DNA of 32,064 bases from Planctomycetota bacterium (lineage in GTDB: Bacteria; Planctomycetota; Planctomycetia; Gemmatales; Gemmataceae): the NCBI GenBank assembly GCA_016872605.1, contig VGZI01000058.1:1-32064 (forward strand), read 5' to 3'. Shown piece by piece: positions 25,704-32,064 of the stretch (position 1 is its first letter; every line of letters begins with the position of its first letter). The notes beneath the pieces were generated by a model. The model was not told the DNA's origin, made no database searches, and worked only from the letters and a program-made list of their open reading frames with translations. The position numbers were made by a program, and so were the translations under genes.

Positions 25704-25766
25704 TGTTTAGCCGCTTGCCTTTGGCGAGCGCGACGTCCGCGCTCGCCAAAGGCAAGCGGCTAAACA
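25704..25766. repeat. 63-bp perfect inverted repeat with 29-bp arms
   Basis: Arms of 29 bases, beginning TGTTTAGCCGCTTGCCTTTG, are perfectly complementary around the 5-base centre ACGTC. One more base-pair step outside also nearly matches. It lies between the hydrolase stop at 25799 and the TPR start at 25677, both on the minus strand. The outer bases (TTTAGC ... GCTAAA) resemble family B, so it may be a longer relative. Such perfect long arms indicate recent origin or active correction. Confidence 0.95.
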
Positions 25767-25798
25767 GACATCGTCGTGTCTTTCGTGGATCATCTCAG

Positions 25799-26707
25799 TT
25801 ATTTCGCCGAGCCGAGAAAACCGCGATCTTTCATCCAGGCGACACAGCGATCGGGCCAACTCGAATACGGCAATTCCTTGGGGCCCAGACCGAGTCCGTG
25901 GCGTCCCTTCTCGAAAATATGCATCTCGACGGGGACATTGTGCTTTTTGCACGCGAGATAGAACAACACACTGTTCTCGGGCCGAACGCCGGAGTCTTCG
26001 CTGGTGTGAACAAGAAACGTCGGCGGCGTTTCTTTTGTGACCTGCTTGTCGTTGCAGAGCGATTCGACAAGCTTGGGATCGGGGTTCTTTCCCAAGAGAT
26101 TATTGCGCGAGCCGACATGGGCGAACGGGGATTCAAACGTAATGACCGGGTACATCAGGACCGCGAAATCCGGACGCGACCTCTCTTTGTCGATCGGGTC
26201 CTTTGCGTCCTTGTCGCCTTTGTCAAAGTGTGTTGCGGCGGTGGAGGCCAGATGTCCGCCCGCGGAGAATCCGAGAATGCCTACCTGGTTGTCCTGAACA
26301 TTCAGATCGAATCCGTGTGCGCGCACATAGCGGATCGCTCGCTGGGCGTCGGTCAACGGGATCGGATGATTGTATTTGGGGCCAAGGCGATACTTCACGA
26401 CAACCGCGGTAACGCCGTGCTTGTTAAGCCATTCAGCGATTTGCTTGCCTTCGTGGTCCATGGCCAAGGCTCCGTACCCGCCGCCGGGACAGACGACGAC
26501 GGCCGCGCCGTTGGGATTCTTGGCCTGGTAAATGTAGACGCCCGGAATGTCGGCGGGGTCTTTTCCCTTGGCGCCGGGAGCGTCTCCCTGCCAAAGCGGC
26601 GTGAACGGAACGCCCATGTCAAACGGCTTCTTCTTGTCCTTGCTCGAGGCACTGTTTGTGCCGAGCGAAACCACCACCAACAGGGCGATCCCAATGAAGC
26701 GTAGCAT
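25799..26707 (-). CDS. Secreted alpha/beta hydrolase (esterase/xylanase-B-like)
   Basis: Exported alpha/beta-hydrolase of 302 aa. The signal peptide is MLRFIGIALLVVVSLGTNSA. The fold shows the oxyanion-hole segment VVCPGGGYGAL, the nucleophile elbow GFSAGGH (Ser between G-x-S-x-G), and a catalytic-His region KGRHGLGLG. The likely acid is Asp in HTSEDSGV. This resembles the xylan/acetyl esterase-like and 'endo-1,4-beta-xylanase B' hydrolases common in planctomycetes, acting on ester groups of polysaccharides. The substrate is inferred. ATG 26707 has GAGG six bases upstream; the longer frame to 26776 would put 23 extra residues before the signal. It diverges from the outer-membrane protein gene. 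Confidence 0.9.
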   Translation of the reverse strand: MLRFIGIALLVVVSLGTNSASSKDKKKPFDMGVPFTPLWQGDAPGAKGKDPADIPGVYIYQAKNPNGAAVVVCPGGGYGALAMDHEGKQIAEWLNKHGVTAVVVKYRLGPKYNHPIPLTDAQRAIRYVRAHGFDLNVQDNQVGILGFSAGGHLASTAATHFDKGDKDAKDPIDKERSRPDFAVLMYPVITFESPFAHVGSRNNLLGKNPDPKLVESLCNDKQVTKETPPTFLVHTSEDSGVRPENSVLFYLACKKHNVPVEMHIFEKGRHGLGLGPKELPYSSWPDRCVAWMKDRGFLGSAK

Positions 26708-27088
26708 GGATAACCTCATCAACGAAGATGGATTAGCGCTCATGAAATTGTAAGGGCTTTGACGCCGGAAATCCAATTACTTGGCGATGCAGGGCAAAAA
26801 AGCGCGGGCATGAGGCTGGGCAAGATGCGCCGACGATCCGGACTGTTCAGCTTGCACACACGACGCACGCGGTAGATTCAGAGCGTCCGGATTTGCGCGA
26901 TGTGATTGGGATGACGATGAACGAAGACGGACCCGGAGACGGACAAGGATACGTCTATTTCCGGATGCCCGAACAATCGTTCAAGTTTCGCCAGTCTGCC
27001 AGCACGGTAGGCGTCACGCTCCGCGTGACGGATTCCTCAGGCGGAGCGTGAGGTCCACGATCTCGCGGTGGGCGACAAGGAGGTCCCG
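26708..27088. other. Divergent promoter region
   Basis: About 380 bases between the hydrolase (-) and outer-membrane (+) genes, so both promoters should lie here. I cannot mark confident -35/-10 boxes. A family A palindrome at 27007-27058 ends 19 bases before the strong AAGGAGG ribosome site of the + gene, so it would form part of that gene's 5' leader. Confidence 0.5.
27007..27058. repeat. Palindromic repeat family A, copy 3 (52 bp)
   Basis: GTAGGCGTCACGCTCCGCG ... GCGGAGCGTGAGGTCCAC, the same length as the copy inside pyc and differing at only a few bases. It sits in the leader of the outer-membrane protein gene, just upstream of the ribosome site, where a stem-loop could affect message stability or translation. 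Confidence 0.9.
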
Positions 27089-28495
27089 ATGAGACGAGGA
27101 TTCGCGTGGGTGTTGGGCGTTGCCGCGATCTTGGGTGCGACGTCGACCGCGTCGGCACAGTACCCCTATCCGTATGCGCCGATGCCGTACGGTCCGATGC
27201 CAATGCCGGCGCGGCCGATGCACTACTCGCCGGCGCCGATGATGATGCCCCCCGCGCCGATGTGGCAAGCGCCGACGACGCGAAACACGAACGTGTTCAT
27301 CTACGGCCCGTTGGACGGCACGCCGACCCCGCCGCCGAATCCGCTCATGTACGGCCAACCCCAGCCTCGTCCGACGAAATCGGCTGAGCCGAAGAAGGAC
27401 GCCCAAGCGAAGGAACCGGCGTCCGGCGTAGTGCAACCGCAAGGCACGTTTGTCTCGCGCATGTTGCCGACCTATTCGAAGGCCGAGCTGCCTCCATCCC
27501 ACGCCTGCGCCGGCGCCGACTGCGGGCCGGCGTGCGGTCCGACGGGATGCGGTCCGGCGCCGTATGAGCCGCCGATGCGCGGCAAAGGGCATTTCATCGG
27601 CGAGGTCGGCGCGTTCTTCCTCGTTCCGCTGACCAATTCGCGGAGCGCTTACAACGTCACGGCCGGCGGCGCCACCACGACGACCGATTTCCAGCGCCAA
27701 CTCGACTGGGGTCCGGTCGCTTCCCTCGGTTACGTCTTTCACACCGGCTGGGGTGTTCGTGGCAGTTACCAATACCTGCGCGGCAGCACGAGCTTGAGCA
27801 CGGCCAACGCCGACCCCGCCGTCGGCATTACGACACCATTCGCCGCCTTCCCGGTCGCCTCCCCCGGCGCCACGCTTCTCGCGGGGCTCGGCGTCGATCA
27901 GTACAACTTCACACAACGCCTCGAACGCCACATCGCCGACATCGAGGCGATTCGCGAAGGGCACTTCCTGGACACGACGCTGCTTTTTAGCGTCGGCGCT
28001 CGTTTCGCCCGCCTGGCCCAGAGCTACAACGCCATTCGCCGCAACGCCGGCGGAACCAACGGCGCGGTTTCCGTCGCTCTCGATCGCGAAGAGCTCGATT
28101 CCTACAACCGCTTCGAAGGCTGGGGGCCCACCGTCAGCTTTGAGATCATTCATCCTCTGCGCTGCGGTTTCTCCCTCTATGGCAACGTGCGCGGCTCGTT
28201 CCTTTGGGGCACCGACAAGTTCACGCAGACCTACCACAACGAGAATCGCACGACCAATGCCGGCGTGCCCAACTTCATCGACACGACAACCGTTGCCGAA
28301 ACCTATGACGTCCGTTATGCGTCGATCTTCGAAACGGAGTTCGGCATTCAGTACGGCCATCGCCTGGGCCGTTGCTACTTCTACGCCCGCGCCGGCGGAG
28401 TTTATCAACACTGGTTCGATGTCGGCAATCCAACGAATTCGACAGGCAACATGAGCTTCGTCGGCGGCACGCTCCGCATGGGAATTTCGTACTGA
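27089..28495 (+). CDS. Outer-membrane beta-barrel, Lpg1974/BBP7-like
   Basis: Exported protein of 468 aa. It has a signal peptide (MRRGFAWVLGVAAILGATST, cleavage after ASA), a Pro/Met/Tyr-rich spacer (residues about 25-110, repeats such as PMPYGPMPMP), and a Cys-rich patch (ACAGADCGPACGPTGCGP). From about residue 165 an amphipathic beta-barrel follows, with alternating aromatic strands (GAFFLVPLTNSRSAYNV, GWGVRGSYQYLRGS, GFSLYGNVRGSFLWG, CYFYARAGGVYQHW), ending in an aromatic residue (RMGISY), as barrel proteins do. It matches the Legionella-MOMP-like/BBP7 class, known planctomycete pore candidates. ATG 27089 has a perfect AAGGAGG seven bases away. The spacer's length and Cys patch suggest surface or envelope attachment, which is inferred. 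Confidence 0.8.
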   Translation: MRRGFAWVLGVAAILGATSTASAQYPYPYAPMPYGPMPMPARPMHYSPAPMMMPPAPMWQAPTTRNTNVFIYGPLDGTPTPPPNPLMYGQPQPRPTKSAEPKKDAQAKEPASGVVQPQGTFVSRMLPTYSKAELPPSHACAGADCGPACGPTGCGPAPYEPPMRGKGHFIGEVGAFFLVPLTNSRSAYNVTAGGATTTTDFQRQLDWGPVASLGYVFHTGWGVRGSYQYLRGSTSLSTANADPAVGITTPFAAFPVASPGATLLAGLGVDQYNFTQRLERHIADIEAIREGHFLDTTLLFSVGARFARLAQSYNAIRRNAGGTNGAVSVALDREELDSYNRFEGWGPTVSFEIIHPLRCGFSLYGNVRGSFLWGTDKFTQTYHNENRTTNAGVPNFIDTTTVAETYDVRYASIFETEFGIQYGHRLGRCYFYARAGGVYQHWFDVGNPTNSTGNMSFVGGTLRMGISY

Positions 28496-28564
28496 GCCCT
28501 CGGGGCAGTCGCTCACCCGGAGCTGCGTGTGGGTCGGTGATGGCAAGAAGCATGTGGCTCGCGA

Positions 28565-30685
28565 TTACGAAGCTTTGGCGAGCCGGTGCTCGACGTGCCG
28601 TTTGATCCAGGCGAGGTTGCCGGCGTCGCCCCAATCGCGGGCCAACAGCGTGAGCCTCTTCTGATTGCGCGGCTGCTCCTTGGCGAAGCGATCCTGCGAA
28701 AGCGTCTTGATGTCGGCGGCAACGGCGCCATTCTTCAGCAGCGTCTCGATCTCCGCCTGAATCGCGCGCAGGCGGGCGGGCGTTCCTTTCGCTCCCTCCA
28801 TGCGTTCCAGACACTCGACCTGCGCCAGCTTGGCATGGAAATACTTATGAATCGTCAGATGCAGCGTTTCCAAGAGACCGATCTGCCGATCGATCTGGTC
28901 AAAGGGATTCTTGGGGTTTGGGACGACGGCACGAGCCTTCCTGAGAATGCGCTCGATAGCTGACTCGATGGCCACACGTTCGACATAGAACCGCCAGCCC
29001 GACGCCGCCCGGTCCCAATCCTCTTGCACGCGCAATTTCGCGGCCGCGTTCGCCGCTTGCTGACGCCGCAGCAGCGATTGGGCGACCTCGGCTTTTTCCT
29101 GATGCAGGGCAGCCTGGACATACAACAGCTCCGCTTCGAAGTGCTCGCGCATGCCGACGGCCAGCACTTTCGTCAACACCGTCTTCTCGTGTTTTTTTTC
29201 AAGTCTTTCTTCCTTGTCCAGTGCCAGCATCCAGCCGATGAACTGATCGCGATTCCACAGGGCTTGCATGTCCTGTTGCGCCTTCGCCCGCATCTTCGGA
29301 TCCTCGTGGCTGGCGTTGGCATTGGCATCGATGAGCTGTTTCTGCCATTCGCGAAGGTCCGTACGGAACTGCTCATTGTCAACCAGGCCGAAGAGCGATT
29401 CATCCTGAGCAAACGCTTGCAACCGTTCGAACCGGCGCAGCAAGGGGTCGAATTGGCCTCGCAAGAACATTTCGCGCGGCTGCAACTCGTATTTGTTGAG
29501 CAAACTGACCGTGATGTTTGTCATGATGGCATGAGCGGTCGGAGGAAGAAGCCGGTCGGTGAATTGAATCTCGGCGTAGTTGGCGAAGATGTCGGCGAGC
29601 GGCAAGCGAGCTAGTCCGGCCAACGTCGCTCGGTGCGATTCGTCCACTCCCCCCTCTTGCTTGGGCAGGAACATTCGCAAGCAACGCGTAGGCGAGTTCT
29701 CCGCGGCGCCCGCCTCCTTGCGCGGGTTCCACACTTTCGTCGAGAGTCCCGACGCTGTGCGGACATTCTTGGCCAGATCCATGGCTCTCAGATGGGTGGT
29801 GACCGCCAGATGCCGGCTTAGCCCCTTCTGCAACTCTGCCATGCGCGGCGCCATGGCGTACAAAGGACAAACTAGCCAGGCTTCCAGCTTCTTGGCGTGA
29901 TCCGCGGTGATTTGTGATGCCGACAGGATGGTCGGTTCGGCCAGGGCGTCGTGGAGGGAAGCCGGACGTTGGCCGTCCTTGGTCCAAATCGCCAGACCGA
30001 GGCGTGTATCGAACAGGCGCAACCGGGACGATTTCTCATCACCCGCGACAACGCCGACCAAAAAGTGCTTGACATCTTTTTCCGGCAGAACGATCAGGCA
30101 GCCATCGATGCGTGCTTGGCGAAGCATCGCGAGAAAAACCAGGGCACGTTCGATCGCACTGCCACGGCCTCGCCGAAGCGTGAAGGCGGGCGGCGTCCAC
30201 GAATCGCCCTGCTCGTGCAAAAGCACGTTGCGGGTCATCCAGCGAAAGATGTCCTCCGCACGTTGCTCGCTCGGGGTTTCGTCAAGTTCGAGCGAGCGCA
30301 GGGCCTCATTCAAGAGGAAACACTCATCGAGATAATGGGCGTCGGCGGACCGAAACGTTGTCGACTCCACCTCGGCGATCTCATCTTCCGTCAGGTCCGC
30401 TTCGGATTTCAAGAAAAGACGCTGCTCGGCGGACTGTTCGCGGGCGGATTTGACCACATCCGCGCTGGCGAAATGTCCTGAAAGAAGATCGAGCGCGCTG
30501 CGAAAGCGGGTCCATTCTTCCCCGGCCGTCGTGTGCTCGTGATACCGCACTGAATCGACAAATCGACGAAATGCGTCCCCCTTCTCGATGCTTACATTCT
30601 TGGGCTTGGCAGGTCGCACGGGGTCGCGGCCACAGCCAACGACGACGAGCGGCAGCAGAATTGCAAGCAAAAGGAGATGTCGCAT
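28565..30685 (-). CDS. Lipoprotein with transglutaminase-like core, Cys missing
   Basis: Envelope lipoprotein of 706 aa with a lipobox (LLPLVVVGC, lipidated Cys18). Residues about 140-240 resemble a transglutaminase/protease-like fold: AEDIFRWMTRN, then GRGSAIERALVFLAMLRQAR where the catalytic Cys is expected but Ser176/Ala177 is found, then KHFLVGVV (His207) and LFDTRLG (Asp226). The His and Asp of the triad are kept, so it is probably a non-catalytic binding domain or uses Ser. The C-terminal 450 residues are long, charged and helical (AEVAQSLLRRQQAANAAAK), with likely coiled coils. ATG 30685 gives the lipoprotein signal; the longer frame upstream (to 30775) is encoded by an inverted repeat. 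Confidence 0.75.
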   Translation of the reverse strand: MRHLLLLAILLPLVVVGCGRDPVRPAKPKNVSIEKGDAFRRFVDSVRYHEHTTAGEEWTRFRSALDLLSGHFASADVVKSAREQSAEQRLFLKSEADLTEDEIAEVESTTFRSADAHYLDECFLLNEALRSLELDETPSEQRAEDIFRWMTRNVLLHEQGDSWTPPAFTLRRGRGSAIERALVFLAMLRQARIDGCLIVLPEKDVKHFLVGVVAGDEKSSRLRLFDTRLGLAIWTKDGQRPASLHDALAEPTILSASQITADHAKKLEAWLVCPLYAMAPRMAELQKGLSRHLAVTTHLRAMDLAKNVRTASGLSTKVWNPRKEAGAAENSPTRCLRMFLPKQEGGVDESHRATLAGLARLPLADIFANYAEIQFTDRLLPPTAHAIMTNITVSLLNKYELQPREMFLRGQFDPLLRRFERLQAFAQDESLFGLVDNEQFRTDLREWQKQLIDANANASHEDPKMRAKAQQDMQALWNRDQFIGWMLALDKEERLEKKHEKTVLTKVLAVGMREHFEAELLYVQAALHQEKAEVAQSLLRRQQAANAAAKLRVQEDWDRAASGWRFYVERVAIESAIERILRKARAVVPNPKNPFDQIDRQIGLLETLHLTIHKYFHAKLAQVECLERMEGAKGTPARLRAIQAEIETLLKNGAVAADIKTLSQDRFAKEQPRNQKRLTLLARDWGDAGNLAWIKRHVEHRLAKAS

Positions 30686-30712
30686 GTCGAATCGTAGCCC
30701 TCTCGCATGGTA

Positions 30713-30793
30713 GTGGTGAGTGACGAGTGGTGAGTGGCGAGAGAAGAAGTCCAATCTTATTCTCACCACTCGCACTCACCACTCGTCACTCAC
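30713..30793. repeat. Inverted repeat, GTGAGTGACGAGTGGTGAGTG type
   Basis: Perfect 21-bp arms (30716-30736 and 30773-30793) around a 36-base interior, with further partial pairing. It fills the gap between the lipoprotein start (30685) and the kdsA stop. The kdsA stop codon (30790-30792) lies inside the right arm, so the repeat supplies the end of the kdsA reading frame. Confidence 0.9.
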
Positions 30794-31614
30794 ACGGCGA
30801 GCGCGGCCCGCAAGCGCAAGCAGCAGGCGATGGTTGTCGGCAGGTCGGCAAGGGCTATCATATTAGGCCCATCGCTGAGCGCCTCGTCGGGACGCGGGTG
30901 CGTTTCGATGAATACCCCGTCACATCCGCATGCTACCGCCGCCTTGGCCAAGAACGGCACCATGCGGCGGTCGCCCGTGGTGCGGTCACCGCCGCCCGCT
31001 GGTTTCTGTACGCTGTGAGTCGCGTCAAAGATCACCGGGCAGCCGAATTCTTGCATCATCGGGATGGCCCGCATGTCGTTGACGAGTTGGCCGTAGCCAA
31101 ACGTCGAGCCTCGTTCGGTGAGCATGACCTGATGGTTGCCGACTTCTTCCATCTTGGTGACGACGTTCTTCATGTCCCAGGGCGCCATGAATTGGCCCTT
31201 CTTGACGTTGACGGGTTTGCCGGTCCGAGCGGCGGCCTGGATAAGATCAGTCTGCCTGGCCAAGAATGCGGGGATCTGCAAGACGTCGCAGATCTCTCCG
31301 GCAGGTTCGGCATGCCAGCACTCGTGAATATCGGTGGTCACGGGGAGGCCCGTACGTGCGCGGACGGCCGCCAGCGTCTTTAGACCTTCGTGTAGCCCGG
31401 GACCACGAAACGACTTGCCCGAGGTGCGGTTGGCCTTATCGAACGACGCCTTGAAGATGAGCGGAATCTTGAGCCGATCCGCCAGGGCCGCCAGTTGGTC
31501 GCCCATCCAGAGCGTGAATTCGTGCGATTCGATGACGCATGGCCCCGCGATCCAAACGAGCGGCAATCCCTGTCCGCAGGCGACGTTGCCGATATGAACG
31601 ATCTTGGCTGGCAT
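30790..31614 (-). CDS. kdsA: 3-deoxy-8-phosphooctulonate synthase (KDO-8-P synthase)
   Basis: KdsA, 274 aa, condenses arabinose-5-phosphate with phosphoenolpyruvate to Kdo-8-phosphate, for lipopolysaccharide inner-core synthesis in the cytoplasm. Landmarks are [32 protein letters not shown]-like [40 protein letters not shown]-like [24 protein letters not shown] and [18 protein letters not shown]. Cys26 stands where metal-dependent (class II) KdsA enzymes have their metal-ligand Cys, while the E. coli type has Asn. Together with the later His and Glu/Asp this predicts a metal enzyme. A protein of the usual length ends inside a palindromic repeat, with no truncation of the core motifs. The lipoprotein gene follows on the same strand, across that repeat. 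Confidence 0.95.
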   Translation of the reverse strand: MPAKIVHIGNVACGQGLPLVWIAGPCVIESHEFTLWMGDQLAALADRLKIPLIFKASFDKANRTSGKSFRGPGLHEGLKTLAAVRARTGLPVTTDIHECWHAEPAGEICDVLQIPAFLARQTDLIQAAARTGKPVNVKKGQFMAPWDMKNVVTKMEEVGNHQVMLTERGSTFGYGQLVNDMRAIPMMQEFGCPVIFDATHSVQKPAGGGDRTTGDRRMVPFLAKAAVACGCDGVFIETHPRPDEALSDGPNMIALADLPTTIACCLRLRAALAV

Positions 31615-31996
31615 GATTGAGTCCCTCCGTGGTATCCATTGATGGACAGTAGATTAATCGAAACAGGCTGTTTGTGGAAGCCCAGGGGCGAGGTACACCG
31701 AGCCCCTGGGGTCCAAAGGACCGCATCAATTCCAGCGGCAGTCCGCCGATTTTCGCCGCCGAAATGAAATCACGGTAGCGCCACTCGCCGCGCATCCGCT
31801 TGCCGTCGCTGGATAACGTCCGCCGGGCCATTGAAGGGCGAAGAGTACGAACCTGATCGTTCGTCAACGGCGCAAGGCCGGCCATACACGAGATGTACTT
31901 TTTTTTCGTCAAGTCTTCGACAGACTTGGCAGCCCTCTCGCGATGCACGTCAGAGCCTGAAGGGTAAGCGAATGACGCCCGGCCTTGGCCTACTCT
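31615..31996. other. Intergenic region upstream of kdsA
   Basis: About 380 bases with no gene I can support. It should carry the kdsA promoter. A 30-bp hairpin lies at 31681-31710 and another inverted repeat at 31953-32004. A minus-strand frame starting at 31948 spans much of it, but it has no recognisable domain, runs through a palindrome and continues as a shadow of kdsA. Confidence 0.5.
31681..31710. repeat. Hairpin CCCAGGGGC...GCCCCTGGG
   Basis: 30-bp palindrome with 9-bp perfect arms and an interior (GAGGTACACCGA) that also has partial symmetry. It lies about 65 bases upstream of the kdsA start, on the promoter side. Only one copy is seen here. Confidence 0.75.
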
Positions 31997-32004
31997 TCAG
32001 GCTC
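31953..32004. repeat. Inverted repeat, GAGCCTGAAG type
   Basis: Arms GAGCCTGAAGGGTAAGC (31953-31969) and the complement of GAGCCTGAAGAGTAGGC (31988-32004), two mismatches in 17, around an 18-base interior. Directly following it on the minus strand is the upstream region of kdsA, so it may be the terminator of the partial gene at the right edge, whose stop codon lies in its arm. Confidence 0.75.
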
Positions 32005-32063
32005 GGACGGCTTTCGCCGTACCCGTTTCCTCGGTCTTTTCCCCTACTTCCGCCAGAATTTCG
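31997..32063 (-). CDS. Possible 3' end of a gene running off the window
   Basis: A minus-strand frame entering from the right edge reads EILAEVGEKTEETGTAKAVR-A and then TGA. The composition (acidic/Ala-rich, with GC-rich third positions) is plausible for the C-terminus of a real protein, and the stop codon falls in the arm of an inverted repeat. Only 21 codons are visible, so neither the family nor reality can be settled. It would be the gene upstream of kdsA on the same strand. Confidence 0.3.
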   Translation of the reverse strand, partial: EILAEVGEKTEETGTAKAVRA

Positions 32064-32064
32064 T

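Noticed and set aside
27014-28546. 510-codon open frame opposite the outer-membrane barrel gene
   Set aside because: Antisense shadow; the + strand has a perfect ribosome site, signal peptide and barrel pattern.
31436-31948. 170-codon minus-strand frame upstream of and overlapping kdsA
   Set aside because: The last third is a frame-shifted shadow of kdsA and the middle is read through a hairpin; no family resemblance seen.
1-32064. CRISPR array
   Set aside because: No regularly spaced direct repeats; the repeats found are inverted and dispersed, and no cas-like gene is present.
1-32064. Insertion sequence or prophage
   Set aside because: No transposase, integrase or phage structural protein seen; the small palindromes have no coding capacity of their own.
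1-32064. tRNA or rRNA genes
   Set aside because: I found no cloverleaf-like segment with a T-loop motif and no rRNA-like sequence by eye; a dedicated scan was not possible.

Overview
The window looks like chromosomal DNA of a planctomycete, probably a Gemmatales- or Pirellulales-like lineage (inference, no database search). The signs are a DUF1559 protein with a prepilin-type N-terminus, a PPC-domain secreted protein, a Tat-exported Gfo/Idh/MocA oxidoreductase, an ECF sigma remnant beside a Ser/Thr-kinase/WD40 remnant, a signal-peptide PQQ-type propeller protein, a GH105-like hydrolase, an Lpg1974/BBP7-like outer-membrane barrel, and KdsA, which implies a Kdo-containing envelope. The DNA is GC-rich, and most of the long antisense open frames are shadows of the real genes.

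Layout. 234-3755 (-) is a complete pyruvate carboxylase with a 52-bp palindrome inserted in frame in its inter-domain linker. 4240-5466 (-) is a secreted PQQ-like propeller, and 5620-6729 (+) an isocitrate/isopropylmalate dehydrogenase family enzyme. 6848-9449 (-) is a two-gene phosphorelay: a ChpT-like histidine protein followed by a REC-PAS-HK-REC hybrid kinase. 9622-10533 (-) is unknown. 10676-14489 (+) holds a PPC-type secreted protein and a Tat-signal oxidoreductase. 14547-17158 is a decayed regulatory pair: a 5'-truncated ECF sigma factor diverging from a Ser/Thr-kinase-WD40 gene whose kinase part is missing. 17271-18224 (-) is a DUF1559 protein and 18421-19497 (+) a GH105-like hydrolase. 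19576-25677 (-) is a four-gene run of membrane-anchored TPR, TPR, HPD-less J-like and GrpE-like proteins, a candidate specialised Hsp70-cofactor module with no Hsp70 in the window. 25799-26707 (-) is a secreted alpha/beta hydrolase, 27089-28495 (+) an outer-membrane barrel, 28565-30685 (-) a lipoprotein with an apparently inactivated transglutaminase-like core, and 30790-31614 (-) kdsA. A probable gene 3' end lies at the right edge.

The most striking global feature is the number and variety of short palindromic elements. At least a dozen distinct sequences occur, two of them multi-copy: a TCACGCTCCGCGTGA family with three copies and a CGTTTAGCG...CGCTAAACG family with three copies of exactly 38 bp. 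They sit between genes, abut or supply stop codons, lie next to start sites, and in one case interrupt an essential-type metabolic gene without breaking its frame. Together with the J/GrpE/TPR module these are the best candidates for something undescribed here.
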